Positions 26,668-35,559 are shown, numbered from the stretch's first letter. The stretch: 64,000 nucleotides of DNA from Actinomycetota bacterium (GCA_019240215.1 JAFAYQ010000062.1:1-64000), one strand, 5' to 3'. Translations and numbers: made by a program. The notes: generated from the letters alone by a model not told the origin.

Positions 26668-26719
26668 TGGCACGCTGGGCGCGACCGGTCCGGACCGCGA
26701 CGCCAGGAGACAGCCCACG

Positions 26720-27151
26720 ATGGAGACGGTGAGCGCGGCCGCCTGGATCGACGCGGCGCCCGCGGCGGTCTGGGAGGTGCTCGCCGATCTGAGGCGCTAC
26801 CCGGAGTGGAACCCGCTGTTCCCGTCGGCGGCGGGCGACCTGGCGGCCGGGCGGCGGCTCACGCTGCAGCGCGCGGACGACGACGGGCGCCGCCGGACGA
26901 TCCGCGCCCGCGTCACCACCGTGATTCCCGCGGCCGAGCTGGGCTGGGTGTTCCGCCCACCGGGAATGACGCCGGGGCTGATCATCATGTGCAATTGCAC
27001 GCTGCGGGCGGGCAACGGCGGCACGCTGGTTCTGCAGCGGGAAGCGGTGCACGGTTTTCTGGCGCGCTATTACGACCGGCGGCTCGACCGGGACGAAGAC
27101 GGCTTCCGGGCGCTGAATGGCGCACTCAAGGCGCGGGTGGAGAACCAGTGA
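26720..27151 (+). CDS. SRPBCC-family lipid/ligand-binding protein
   Basis: 143-residue START-like (SRPBCC) domain. The N-terminal strand and helix read WIDAAPAAVWEVLADLRRYPEWNPLF, the typical polyketide-cyclase/dehydrase-family opening. The C-terminal helix has YYDRRLDRDEDGFRALNGAL. Such domains bind hydrophobic ligands or act as cyclases; no catalytic residues can be assigned. The ATG is chosen for a good ribosome site (AGGAGA, 10 nt upstream). It may form a two-gene unit with the preceding methyltransferase. Confidence 0.8.
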   Translation: METVSAAAWIDAAPAAVWEVLADLRRYPEWNPLFPSAAGDLAAGRRLTLQRADDDGRRRTIRARVTTVIPAAELGWVFRPPGMTPGLIIMCNCTLRAGNGGTLVLQREAVHGFLARYYDRRLDRDEDGFRALNGALKARVENQ

Positions 27152-27561
27152 GCCGATTTCTCAGCGGAATCTCAGCTACGGACCGGAAAGCGAGACGGCT
27201 GGGATGGCTGAGACGGATGGGAACTCAAGGATCCGCCTGAGCGTGGTCAGGAACATTGGTGCACGTGCAGAAAATTACCCACAGGGCGCACGCACGACGT
27301 AATCGCGAAATTACGGATTGCTGGTCGTTACTGCGGTTTAGCCGGTTTGCCGAATAGTCCGCGGACGACAGCCGCTGTCAAAAGGGCTATATCCGGTCAC
27401 AATTGAGAGTAAAGCGGTTGACCCACTCAGAACGCCGTAGTTAATGTAGACAGCGCTTTCCGCAATATTGCCGCGTACGTAACGAGTGCCTTAAAACGCA
27501 CGTGCACCGATTCCTCCACCAGTGGCGCACAGGGGCCGTCACCGGTGGCGGCCGGTCCGCA
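27152..27561. other. 410-bp intergenic region with a promoter-like element
   Basis: It lies between the convergent SRPBCC and XdhC genes and has a lower GC content than its surroundings. No convincing gene is seen. On the plus strand TTGACC (27418-27423), a 17-base spacer and TTAATG (27441-27446) resemble a sigma-70-type promoter with no obvious downstream gene before the XdhC 3' end. Confidence 0.4.
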
Positions 27562-28137
27562 TCAGAAGCCGAAGCCCCCGGGGCGCCCGTTACGGTCGGC
27601 GATCAGCCCGGCCAGCGTTGACAGCGCGATCTCGGCGGGCCTCCGGGAGCCGATGTTGAGGCCGATGGGCCGGTGCACCCGGGCGATCTCCTCCTCCGGC
27701 ACCCCGAAACTGCGCAGGCCGGGAATATACGGGGCCGGGTGCCGCGGGTTGCCCATCACCCCGATCCAGCGGGCCTTGCTGGCCAGCAGGTCGCGGACCA
27801 CCGCGTCCAGTTCCGGCCGGTGATGGTCGGTCACCACCACGTCGGCGGCCGGGTCGAGGCTGGCCGGGTCGGCGATGACGGCCTGCCCGGTGGCGGCGGC
27901 CGCCGCCGCCCGCTCCGGGTCCGGCTCCAGCAACGCGGTCTGGTAACCGCAGTCGGCGCCGTAGCGCAGCAGATAGCCGGCCACCGGCGAGTCGAACACG
28001 GCCACCAGCACCCGGGCCGCGTCGGCGGGAGCGGGGGCGCCGTGCGCGATCGCGTCGGCCGACGGCCCCTGGCCAGCGGATACTGCCTCACCGCCGTGGG
28101 CCACCGCGCAGGACGGGTCGATCTCGCCGTGGGTCAT
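27562..28137 (-). CDS. XdhC-family protein (Rossmann domain)
   Basis: 191-residue protein matching the C-terminal NAD-binding part of XdhC/CoxF proteins, which insert or sulfurate molybdenum cofactor in xanthine dehydrogenase-type enzymes. Diagnostic stretches are DVVVTDHHRPELDAVV, WIGVMGNPRHPAPYI, VHRPIGLNIGSRRPAEIALS and LIADRNGR. The N-terminal XdhC domain with its conserved Cys motif appears absent, and no molybdenum hydroxylase gene is nearby. ATG 28137 is preferred over the longer frame. Function as a Moco chaperone is inferred from the family only. Confidence 0.85.
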   Translation of the reverse strand: MTHGEIDPSCAVAHGGEAVSAGQGPSADAIAHGAPAPADAARVLVAVFDSPVAGYLLRYGADCGYQTALLEPDPERAAAAAATGQAVIADPASLDPAADVVVTDHHRPELDAVVRDLLASKARWIGVMGNPRHPAPYIPGLRSFGVPEEEIARVHRPIGLNIGSRRPAEIALSTLAGLIADRNGRPGGFGF

Positions 28138-28298
28138 TTCGCCAGTCTCGCACGCCCCGGCGGGCCCGCCCGCCGGGCCCGGCCCGGGCGCGTACCGTGG
28201 GAAATGCCGCAAATGTCAGCCCGGCCAGGCAAACTGCATCTAACAGCGTCGAATTACTGGGTCAAACTACTGGGTCGAACTGGAGGCGAGGGCAGCCG

Positions 28299-28574
28299 AT
28301 GAAGATGGTCAAGCACGAGGTCAGCGCCTGGACCGTGGGCCAGCTGCGGAAGGCGCTGGCGGACTTCCCCGACGACATGGCCGTGCGGGTCGCGCCGCTC
28401 GAGGAGCCGGGCGGCGACCTCGAGGCACCCTTGCAGGTCGTGGTCCACTCCGACGTGCGGCTGTTCGCCGACGACCACGGCCCGCTGTCCCGGCGCGCCC
28501 AGAACGGTGACGGCAAGGACTACCTGACGCTGGAGTGCGACTACCCGTCCGGGGACTACCCGCCGGGCGAGTGA
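28299..28574 (+). CDS. Small conserved actinobacterial protein (DUF6225-like)
   Basis: 91-residue soluble, acidic protein beginning MKMVKHEVSAWTVGQLRKAL and continuing with DFPDDMAVRV. The opening resembles small actinobacterial proteins grouped as DUF6225; I am not certain of the family number. Their role is unknown. The C-terminal half alternates strand-like and acidic segments (YLTLECDYPSGDYPPGE). ATG 28299 follows GGAGGCGAGGGCAGCCG. Its stop is two bases from the convergent SDR stop. Confidence 0.7.
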   Translation: MKMVKHEVSAWTVGQLRKALADFPDDMAVRVAPLEEPGGDLEAPLQVVVHSDVRLFADDHGPLSRRAQNGDGKDYLTLECDYPSGDYPPGE

Positions 28575-28576
28575 GG

Positions 28577-29566
28577 TCACAGCCGGTAGGTGGCGATCAG
28601 CTTGTCCATCAGGGCATCGAGCCGGTCGTCGGCCTGCTGGCGGGCGGGGTCCTCGTCGTACCAGCCGACGATCTCGCGGGCGCCCTGCTCGAACGGGATC
28701 GTGGCGCAGAAGTCCGGCACCACCGAGCGCAGCTTGGAGTTGTCGAGCACCAGCGAGTGCGCCTTGTCCCCGAGCAGCCCGGCCCCCCACTGCGGGTCGG
28801 CAGCGGCGATCGCGTCCGAGGGCACGTGCACGATGCGGGGCGCCACCCCGAGCGCGGCGGCCAGCGTGTGGGCGATCTGATCCCAGGTCAGCACGTCATC
28901 GGAGGTGATGTGGAAGACGTCACCGACGGTGCGCTGGTGGCCCAGCAGCGGCACGAACCCCTTGGCGAAGTCCGCGGTGTGGGTCAGCGTCCACAGCGAG
29001 GTGCCGTCGCCGTGGACGACGACCTCCTTGCCCGCGCGCATCCGGGCCAGCGCCGTCCACTTGCCGTCGAACGGGATGCTGGTCTGGTCGTAGGTGTGCG
29101 ACGGGCGCACGATCGTGGCCGGGAAGTTCTCGTCCCGGTAGGCCTCGGTCAGCAGGCTCTCGCAGGCGATCTTGTCCCGTGAGTACTGCCAGTACGGGTT
29201 GCGCAGCGGAGTCGACTCGGTGACCGGCAGCCGGGCGGGCGGGGTCTGGTAGGCCGACGCCGAGCTGATGAACACGTACTGCCCGGTGCGGCCGCGGAAC
29301 AGCTCGATGTCGGACCGGACGTGCTCGGGGGTGAACGCGACCCAGTCCACCACCGCGTCGAACTCCAGGTCGCCGAGGGCGGCCCGGACCGAATCGCGGT
29401 CGTGCACGTCGGCCTGCAGGACGGTCGCCTCCGAGGGCAGCGGCCGCAAGTGGGTCGCGCCGCGGTTCAGTACGTAGAGGTCGATGCCCCGTTCGACCGC
29501 CAGCCGCGACGAGGCCGAGCTGATGACGCCGCTACCGCCGATGAACAGCACCTTGAGGCTTGCCAC
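28577..29566 (-). CDS. NAD-dependent epimerase/dehydratase, extended SDR
   Basis: 329-residue extended short-chain dehydrogenase. The nucleotide loop is LKVLFIGGSGVISSA, a variant of GxxGxxG. It is followed by LNRGATHLRPLP, the acidic DVHDRDS, the catalytic region FISSASAYQTPP and the later YSRDKIACESLL, whose YxxxK supplies the catalytic Tyr and Lys. The substrate is probably a nucleotide sugar or related compound; the subgroup resembles atypical isoflavone-reductase/epimerase proteins. The GTG start has GGAAGGGG upstream. Confidence 0.85.
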   Translation of the reverse strand: MASLKVLFIGGSGVISSASSRLAVERGIDLYVLNRGATHLRPLPSEATVLQADVHDRDSVRAALGDLEFDAVVDWVAFTPEHVRSDIELFRGRTGQYVFISSASAYQTPPARLPVTESTPLRNPYWQYSRDKIACESLLTEAYRDENFPATIVRPSHTYDQTSIPFDGKWTALARMRAGKEVVVHGDGTSLWTLTHTADFAKGFVPLLGHQRTVGDVFHITSDDVLTWDQIAHTLAAALGVAPRIVHVPSDAIAAADPQWGAGLLGDKAHSLVLDNSKLRSVVPDFCATIPFEQGAREIVGWYDEDPARQQADDRLDALMDKLIATYRL

Positions 29567-29914
29567 GGGTGACCCCTTCCGGCCCAGTTTGCCTGCCTGG
29601 CCAGTCAATCACAGGGGCCCGGTTTGACCCCGGCCGATGGGTGCAGGCGCGCTTCGTGCAATTCCTCTGTGCAATCCCACCGAATTAGCGCGCTTTAGCC
29701 GAATGTCACGCTCGATCCTGCTACGATCACCTTCGGTGAGTAGCTGCTGCGTTAGGAACTTTGTTCGCGCGGCTGCTTCGTCCCCGCGGGGACCGTTCCA
29801 TGCCGAAGCACCGGCAGGTGACACAAATGTGTCGCTCCTGTCGCTTAGTACAAGGTGGCGCATCCGCCGCATCGCGCGTCTGCTGCCAGGTTGCCGAGCA
29901 AGGAGAAATTCATC
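29567..29914. promoter_or_regulatory. Divergent promoter region upstream of the conservon, with a palindrome
   Basis: 348 bases without a gene between the SDR and the conservon kinase. The perfect palindrome GACACAAATGTGTC (29820-29833) lies about 80 bp before the kinase start and is a candidate operator. Just upstream of the start, AGGAG (29900-29904) is the ribosome site of the kinase gene. Confidence 0.45.
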
Positions 29915-32050
29915 GTGACGCACGTCCCGCCGTCCGCCCCCGCCGCCGATGACGGATACCCTCCGCACCTAGATGACGACACGGGGTATTTGCCTGCGCA
30001 TCCCGGAGGCGGCCACCGGTCTGCCCGCCGACCCGGTCCGCTGCGCCGCCTGTTCGGCCGGAGAAACCACGACGATGACCCGTCGCTGGACTGGGCGGCG
30101 CCCCAGGGCGACGAACCGGACTGGGCTAATGGGTCGGATGGGACTGGCGTGGCCGGCGGGGCTGGCACGGCCGGTGGGGGTGGCGCGGCCGGTGGGGGTT
30201 TCGCCAGGCCTGGGCAGCAGCCGGGGCGGGTGACAGGTGAGGACCAGCCGGGGCGGGACGGCCGGCCGGGGCTAGAGGGGCTGCCGGTGCGTGAGGTGCC
30301 CGGGCGCGGGCCGATCCCCGGCCGGAACGGGCTGAACGGCACCGGCGCGGGAGCCGGCGCGGGCGCGGGCCCGGGCAGCTTTGGCGCGGCCGGCGCCGAG
30401 GACACGGACGCAGCCGGTCGCGATGCCGACTGGCCGGGCGCGCCCGATGAGGGCTGGCCGGGCGGTCCGGGGGCGGTGCCGACGTACCGGGCGCTGCACC
30501 GGGCGGACGAGGCCGGCCCCGGTACTCCCCCGGCCCCGCGGACCGGGCCGCCGGGCGTCCCGACGTTCACACCGGCACCAGGAGCGACCACCGGACCGTT
30601 GCCGGCCACGGGGCCGGGGGCCGGGAGCTCCCCGGCTGGCGCCCCGTGGAGCCAACCGGTCCCAGCGGAGCCACCGGTCGCGGGCGGCGCCGAGGGCGTG
30701 ACCGGGCCGGTCCCCGAGCCCGGCGGCTCAGGCGGACCGGGTGGGCCTGGCGGTTCCGGCCGCCCCGGCGGCGACGGCCCCGGTGACAGTGACGGTGGCC
30801 TGCTGTACCGGGTGCTGGGCGGGCTCGCCATGCGCGACCTCACGCTGGTCGAGTCGCTGCTGCAGGTGGTGGAGAAGCTCGAGAGCAACGAGGAAGACGA
30901 GGGCCAGCTGGAGCTGCTGTTCCGGATCGACCACCTGGCCACCCGGATGCGCCGTAACAGCGAGAACCTGCTGGTGCTGGCCGGGCACGACCCGCAGGGG
31001 CGCGACCTCGAGCCGGTGCCGCTGCTGGACGTGGCCCGGGCCGCGATCTCGGAGATCACCGACTACAGCCGGGCCCAGATCTCGGCGCTGCCCGACATCG
31101 AGGTGCTCGGGCTGGCGGCCGACGACCTCAGCCACATCCTGGCCGAGCTGCTGGAGAACGCCACCTCGAAGTCGCCGGAGAGCGCCGCGGTGGTGATCCG
31201 GGCCGAGCGCACCGGCGACGGCACGATGGTGATCAGCGTCGAGGACTCCGGCATCGGGCTGCCGCCCGACCAGCTGGCCGACATCAACCAGCGGCTCGGG
31301 CGGGCACCGGTGGTCGACCCGACCGTGACCCGGCACATGGGCCTGTACGTGGTCGGCCGGCTCGCCCAGCGGCACGGCATCCGGGTCCAGCTGCGGGAAC
31401 GGCCCTACGGGGGGATCACCGCCAACGTCATCACCCCCAGCCGCCTGATCCGCGTCAACCCCGAGACGGCACCGCGCACGGCCCGGCGCCCGGCCACCCG
31501 GCCGCAGCCGGTGGTCGCGCCGGGCGGCCCCCGGCTGACCGCGGTCAACTCCGACGGCCACGCGCGGCCAGGGACCGGCGGCCAGAGCGCGCCCCCGCGC
31601 CGCGAACGCCCGCTGCCACCGCCCGGGCCCGCATCCAGCGGGCCGGCGGCCCCGCCGCCACCGCCGCGGTTCGCGCCCGCCGACCCGTCCACGCTGCCGC
31701 AGCGCACCCCGAGCCGGGCGGCGACCGCCAGCCCGCCGCCGCGGCCGGCCGCCAGCCCGGAGCCGGAGTCCTCGGTGTCGAGGGCCGACCGGATCCGCGA
31801 CGACCTGTCGGACTTCCGGCTGGGCCAGCGCGAGGCGCGGTCGGCCGCTCCCGGCCCGACCCCGCCCGCTCCGGCCAGCCCGCCCGCTCCGCCTAGCACC
31901 ACCCCGTCGGCTCCACCACCCAGTTCCCCCGGAGCAACGCCGGAAATACATCACAGCGACGATTCGGGCCGCCCGAACGGTGTAGAGGGTGAACGCCCCG
32001 GCGAAGGGCCAGGGGGCAGTCAGGCCGGCACGGAGGCGGATTCGACATGA
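29915..32050 (+). CDS. Conservon sensor-kinase-like protein (CvnA type), soluble
   Basis: 711-residue first gene of a conservon, a histidine-kinase-like ATPase paired with a small GTPase. Residues 1-290 are Gly/Pro-rich and probably disordered. Residues 300-370 are the dimerisation region (LEQLLFRIDHLATRMRRNSE-like, with the HLATR His). The HATPase domain spans about 375-510, with HILAELLENATSKSPE and the G box SVEDSGIGLPPDQL. A long Pro-rich C-terminus follows. Unlike typical CvnA proteins I see no transmembrane helices and no extracellular nitrate-sensor-like domain. GTG 29915 has AGGAG ten bases upstream. The next gene overlaps by four bases. Confidence 0.88.
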   Translation: MTHVPPSAPAADDGYPPHLDDDTGYLPAHPGGGHRSARRPGPLRRLFGRRNHDDDPSLDWAAPQGDEPDWANGSDGTGVAGGAGTAGGGGAAGGGFARPGQQPGRVTGEDQPGRDGRPGLEGLPVREVPGRGPIPGRNGLNGTGAGAGAGAGPGSFGAAGAEDTDAAGRDADWPGAPDEGWPGGPGAVPTYRALHRADEAGPGTPPAPRTGPPGVPTFTPAPGATTGPLPATGPGAGSSPAGAPWSQPVPAEPPVAGGAEGVTGPVPEPGGSGGPGGPGGSGRPGGDGPGDSDGGLLYRVLGGLAMRDLTLVESLLQVVEKLESNEEDEGQLELLFRIDHLATRMRRNSENLLVLAGHDPQGRDLEPVPLLDVARAAISEITDYSRAQISALPDIEVLGLAADDLSHILAELLENATSKSPESAAVVIRAERTGDGTMVISVEDSGIGLPPDQLADINQRLGRAPVVDPTVTRHMGLYVVGRLAQRHGIRVQLRERPYGGITANVITPSRLIRVNPETAPRTARRPATRPQPVVAPGGPRLTAVNSDGHARPGTGGQSAPPRRERPLPPPGPASSGPAAPPPPPRFAPADPSTLPQRTPSRAATASPPPRPAASPEPESSVSRADRIRDDLSDFRLGQREARSAAPGPTPPAPASPPAPPSTTPSAPPPSSPGATPEIHHSDDSGRPNGVEGERPGEGPGGSQAGTEADST

Positions 32051-32481
32051 ACACCCTCAGCAGCGAGGCGCAGTCGCTGACCTGGCTGGTGAACAACTTT
32101 GTGTCCGAGGTTCCCGGCGTCACCCACGCGATCGTGGTGTCGGCCGACGGGCTGCTGCTGATCGCGTCGGACGAACTGACCGACGAGCAGGCCCAGCAGC
32201 TGTCGGCGGTGGCCTCCGGGGCCCGCAGCCTGGCCGAGACCAGCTCGCGGCTGTTCGACCTGGGCGACAGCCGCCAGACGATCGTGCGAATGGAACGCGG
32301 CTACCTGTTCGTGATGGCCATCAGTGACGGATCCTGCCTGGCCACGCTGGCCAGCTCGGGCTGCGACATGAAGATCGTCGCTTACCAGATGACGGTGCTG
32401 GTCGAAAGCTCCGGCCACGTGCTCACCCCGCAGCTGCGCCGGGAGCTGCGCACCGGAACGCAAGCGGCGCGGGTCTCATGA
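32047..32481 (+). CDS. Roadblock/LC7-domain protein (CvnB type)
   Basis: 144-residue roadblock protein, the second conservon component, thought to regulate the partner GTPase. Motifs include SLTWLVNNFVSEVPGVTHAI, VVSADGLLLIASDELTDEQA near residues 32-51, and GCDMKIVAYQMTVLVE. It overlaps the kinase gene by ATGA and the DUF742 gene by four bases, so all are translationally coupled. The C-terminus reaches HVLTPQLRREL, as in other CvnB proteins. Confidence 0.93.
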   Translation: MNTLSSEAQSLTWLVNNFVSEVPGVTHAIVVSADGLLLIASDELTDEQAQQLSAVASGARSLAETSSRLFDLGDSRQTIVRMERGYLFVMAISDGSCLATLASSGCDMKIVAYQMTVLVESSGHVLTPQLRRELRTGTQAARVS

Positions 32482-32840
32482 AGGGGACGGCCATGCTGCG
32501 AAGCTCCCGGGTCCGGCCTTACGCGATCACCGGCGGCCGGACCATCGCCCGGATGCCGCTGCTGCTGGAGACGCTGGTGTCGGTGCCCGACTACGACCTC
32601 ATGGTCCATCAGATGCTGGTGGCCGAGTCGCGCGACATCTACGCGCTGTGCCGGTCGGTGCAGTCGATCGCGGAGATCTCGGCCGCCCTGGACATGCCCC
32701 TGGGCGTGGTCCGGGTCCTGGTCAGCGACCTGGCCGACGACGGCCGGCTCCGAATTCATCCGACCGCCGTCCACGCCGGGGTGCCGGAACACATGCTGCT
32801 CGAAAGGGTTCTTCGTGGTCTCCAGACCATCAAGCACTGA
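32478..32840 (+). CDS. DUF742 protein (CvnC type)
   Basis: 120-residue DUF742 protein, the third conservon component. RVRPYAITGGRTIARMP and LLLETLVSV form the conserved opening. A winged-helix-like segment follows: YALCRSVQSIAEISAALDMP, LGVVRVLVSDLADDGRL. The C-terminus LERVLRGLQTIK is typical. In conservons it is thought to connect the sensor complex with the GTPase or with DNA, but biochemical data are limited. An internal ATG (MLRSSRVRP) is an alternative start. It overlaps the GTPase start by 26 bases. Confidence 0.92.
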   Translation: MKGTAMLRSSRVRPYAITGGRTIARMPLLLETLVSVPDYDLMVHQMLVAESRDIYALCRSVQSIAEISAALDMPLGVVRVLVSDLADDGRLRIHPTAVHAGVPEHMLLERVLRGLQTIKH

Positions 32841-33411
32841 ACTGTCCCCGACCGCCATCTCCACCAAGATCGTCATCGCCGGCGGATTCGGCGCGGGTAA
32901 AACCACGTTCGTCCGCTCGATCTCCGAGATCGAGCCGGTCACCACCGAGGCCCTGATGACCGAGGCCAGCCAGGACTTCGACGACCTGGCCGCGACCCCG
33001 GAGAAGATCACCACCACCGTGGCCATGGACTTCGGCCGGGTCAGCTTGGACCAGGAGCTGGCCCTGTACCTGTTCGGCACCCCCGGCCAGGACCGGTTCT
33101 GGTTCTTGTGGGACGACCTGATCCGCGGCGCGCTGGGGGCGGTGGTGCTGGCCGACCCGCGGCGGCTGGCGGACTGCTTCCCGGCCGTCGAGTACTTCGA
33201 GAACGTCCCCGAGGCCCCGTTCATCGTGGCGCTCAACTGCTTCGACGGGATCTTGCCGTTCGAGCTGGACGACGTGCGCGCGGCGCTCGCCATCGGGCCG
33301 GAGGTACCCCTGCTGACCTGCGACGCCCGCGACACCGCGTCGGCCGTGTACACGCTGACCGAGCTGGTCAGGTACGCGATGAACTTCGCCGGGCCGCCGG
33401 CCCTGGTGTAG
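32815..33411 (+). CDS. Conservon small GTPase (CvnD type)
   Basis: 198-residue Ras-like GTP-binding protein, the fourth conservon component. The P-loop is AGGFGAGKTTFVRS (residues about 23-36). Switch II is LYLFGTPGQDRFWF, and the guanine-binding region is represented by FIVALNCFDG. Conservon GTPases act as membrane-associated switches, by analogy with eukaryotic G proteins, in control of antibiotic production and development. The GTG start lies inside the DUF742 gene. The monooxygenase gene follows 38 bp later. Confidence 0.94.
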   Translation: MVSRPSSTELSPTAISTKIVIAGGFGAGKTTFVRSISEIEPVTTEALMTEASQDFDDLAATPEKITTTVAMDFGRVSLDQELALYLFGTPGQDRFWFLWDDLIRGALGAVVLADPRRLADCFPAVEYFENVPEAPFIVALNCFDGILPFELDDVRAALAIGPEVPLLTCDARDTASAVYTLTELVRYAMNFAGPPALV

Positions 33412-33449
33412 GGGGGGCTGGAGATCACTACGCAGCGGGAGGTGAGACC

Positions 33450-34694
33450 TTGTCGCGGAAGATTCTGATCGTCGGGGCCGGCCAGTCGGGCCTGCAGCTG
33501 GCCCATGGCCTGCTCCAGCACGGTTACCAGGTGACGCTGATGTCCGCGCGCACCGCCGACGAGATCCGGGGTGGCCGGGTCATGTCGACCCAGGCCATGT
33601 TCGACGCCGCCCTCCAGCACGAGCGCGACCTCGGTCTCAACTTCTGGGAGGACGAAGGGCCGCACTTCGACGGCCTCGGGTTCAGCCTGGCCGGGCCGGA
33701 CGGCAGCCTGGCGCTGGACTGGGCCGGCCGCCTGAACGCCTTCGCCCAGTCGGTCGACCAGCGGGTCAAGATGGCGGGCTGGCTGGAGGCGCTCGAGCAG
33801 CGCGGCGGCCGGGTCATCATCCACGGCGTGACCGTGTCCGACCTGGACCGGCTGGTGAACCGCTACGACCTGACGATCGTCGCCGCGGGCAAGGGCGAGC
33901 TGGTCCAGCTGTTCGGCCGGGACCCGTCGCACTCCCCCTACGCGGCCCCGCAGCGGGCGCTGTCGGTCGTCTACGTGCACGGGCTGGGCCCCCGGCCCGA
34001 ACGCGGCGACCTCGCGACCGTCAACTTCAACCTGGTGCCGGGGGTCGGCGAGCTGTTCATCATGCCCGCGCTGACCACCACCGGGCCGTGCGACATCTTG
34101 TTCTTCGAGGGGATACCGGACGGGCCGCTGGACCGCTTCACCGGCATCCGCAGTCCCGAGGAGCACCTGCGGCTGACCCTGGAGCTGATGGAGCGGTACG
34201 TGCCCTGGGAGTACGCGCGGGCGCACAACGTCGAGCTGACCGACTGGGGTGGCACGCTGGCCGGCCGCTACGCCCCGGTGGTCCGCAATCCGGTCGGCCC
34301 GCTGCCGTCGGGCGGGGCCGTGCTCGGCATGGCCGACGTGGTGGTGGCCAACGACCCGATCACCGGGCAAGGCTCCAACAACGCCGCCAAGTGTGCCGCG
34401 ATCTACCTGGAGCGGATCCTCGCGCACGGCGACCGGCCGTACGACCAGGCGTTCATGCAGGAGGTCTTCGGCCACTTCTGGGACTACGCGCAGTACCCCA
34501 CCACTTGGACCAACGCCATGCTGCAGCCGCCTCCGCCGCACATCGTGCAGGTGCTGGGGGCGGCGGCCGGGCACCAGCAGATCGCCGACCGGTTCGCGAA
34601 CGGGTTCAACGACCCGCGCGACTTCTTCAGCTGGTTCATGGACCCGGGCAAGGCCGCCAGCTATCTCGAATCGGTGGTCGGCGCCGCCGTCTGA
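33450..34694 (+). CDS. Styrene-monooxygenase-like FAD flavoprotein (StyA family)
   Basis: 414-residue flavin-dependent monooxygenase related to the StyA epoxidase component. The FAD motif opens the protein: KILIVGAGQSGLQLAHGLL. ERDLGLNFWEDEGPHFDGLG and the late FAD-contact segment DVVVANDPITGQGSNNAAKC match the family. The start is TTG, with GGGAGG seven bases upstream. StyA enzymes need a flavin reductase; none is encoded nearby. Placement directly after a CvnABCD set suggests a conservon output enzyme, as P450s are in some Streptomyces conservons, but the link is inferred. Confidence 0.9.
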   Translation: MSRKILIVGAGQSGLQLAHGLLQHGYQVTLMSARTADEIRGGRVMSTQAMFDAALQHERDLGLNFWEDEGPHFDGLGFSLAGPDGSLALDWAGRLNAFAQSVDQRVKMAGWLEALEQRGGRVIIHGVTVSDLDRLVNRYDLTIVAAGKGELVQLFGRDPSHSPYAAPQRALSVVYVHGLGPRPERGDLATVNFNLVPGVGELFIMPALTTTGPCDILFFEGIPDGPLDRFTGIRSPEEHLRLTLELMERYVPWEYARAHNVELTDWGGTLAGRYAPVVRNPVGPLPSGGAVLGMADVVVANDPITGQGSNNAAKCAAIYLERILAHGDRPYDQAFMQEVFGHFWDYAQYPTTWTNAMLQPPPPHIVQVLGAAAGHQQIADRFANGFNDPRDFFSWFMDPGKAASYLESVVGAAV

Positions 34695-34777
34695 CGGTGT
34701 GACCCAGATCACCTTCGAGCCCGCGTGATCATTGGTGGCCGGCCCGTGTCCTTATGTCTGACAGGAAGGAGTCAGGC

Positions 34778-35278
34778 GTGAGCGCACAAGCGAGCGAGAA
34801 GCCGGCCAGTGAGCAGGGCAGTGAGCGGCCGGCCCGCCGGGTCAGCCGCAACGAGCCCGGCACGTACCAGGCCGGGCAGCTGACCACCGAGTTCGGCAAC
34901 ACCGCGGTGGCCGACACCGTGGTGGCCAAGGTGGCCGGGATCGCCACCCGGGAGATGCCCGGCGTGTACGCGATGGGGGCGGGTATAACCCGGGCGTTCG
35001 GAGTGGTCAGGGACCGGATTCCCGGCGTGACCAGCACCAGCGTCACCCAGGGGGTGACCGTCGAGGTTGGTGAGCGGCAGGCCGCGATCGACCTTGACCT
35101 GATCGTCGAGTACGGAATCTCCATCCCCGATCTGGCCGACGGGGTCCGCCAGAACGTCATCAGCGCGGTCGAGCGGATGTGCGGGCTCGAGGTCACCGAG
35201 GTGAACATCACCGTCGGCGACGTGCACCTGCCGACCGACGACACCCCGGACACCCCGTCGGAACCACGGGTTCAGTAG
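34778..35278 (+). CDS. Asp23/Gls24 family envelope stress protein
   Basis: 166-residue alkaline-shock-type (Asp23/Gls24) protein. The first 45 residues are Lys/Glu/Arg-rich. The domain follows with VADTVVAKVAGIATREMPGV, then VTVEVGERQAAIDLDLIVEY and VISAVERMCGLEVTEVNI. GTG 34778 has a strong ribosome site (AGGAAGGAG, six bases upstream) and is preferred over ATG 34754. Asp23 proteins form cytoplasmic layers at the membrane through AmaP in Staphylococcus. It heads a six-gene plus-strand cluster that ends with an AmaP-like gene. Confidence 0.92.
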   Translation: MSAQASEKPASEQGSERPARRVSRNEPGTYQAGQLTTEFGNTAVADTVVAKVAGIATREMPGVYAMGAGITRAFGVVRDRIPGVTSTSVTQGVTVEVGERQAAIDLDLIVEYGISIPDLADGVRQNVISAVERMCGLEVTEVNITVGDVHLPTDDTPDTPSEPRVQ

Positions 35279-35284
35279 GCCTCG

Positions 35285-35527
35285 GTGCCTGACGACCTCG
35301 ACGCACAGGGTCGGCGGGACTTCCGGGCCTGGGTGCGGGCCCACCACCCCGACGCGGGCGGCGACCCCGAGGCGTTCGTGGCCGGGCTGTCCGCCTGGCG
35401 GCGGCCGGGCCGGTCCGGGACCGTTCCGGCCGCCCGCTCGGAGGTCACTGTGTTCCGGGCCCGGCACGGGGTGTGGCGGCTGGCGCGCTGGTGGCGTCGC
35501 CGCCGCCGCACCGCCCGGGTGCGGTAA
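35285..35527 (+). CDS. Small basic protein with a J-domain-like HPD motif
   Basis: 80-residue protein in the Asp23 cluster. The N-terminal half contains FRAWVRAHHPDAGGDPEAF, which resembles the HPD loop of a J-domain followed by a short helix. It is too short for a full J-domain, so Hsp70 recruitment is only a possibility. The C-terminus is very basic (LARWWRRRRRTARVR) and could contact membranes or nucleic acid. The GTG start is six bases after the preceding stop. Confidence 0.65.
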   Translation: MPDDLDAQGRRDFRAWVRAHHPDAGGDPEAFVAGLSAWRRPGRSGTVPAARSEVTVFRARHGVWRLARWWRRRRRTARVR

Positions 35528-35559
35528 CCAGGGTCAACCTTTTAAATAAAGGAAATAAA

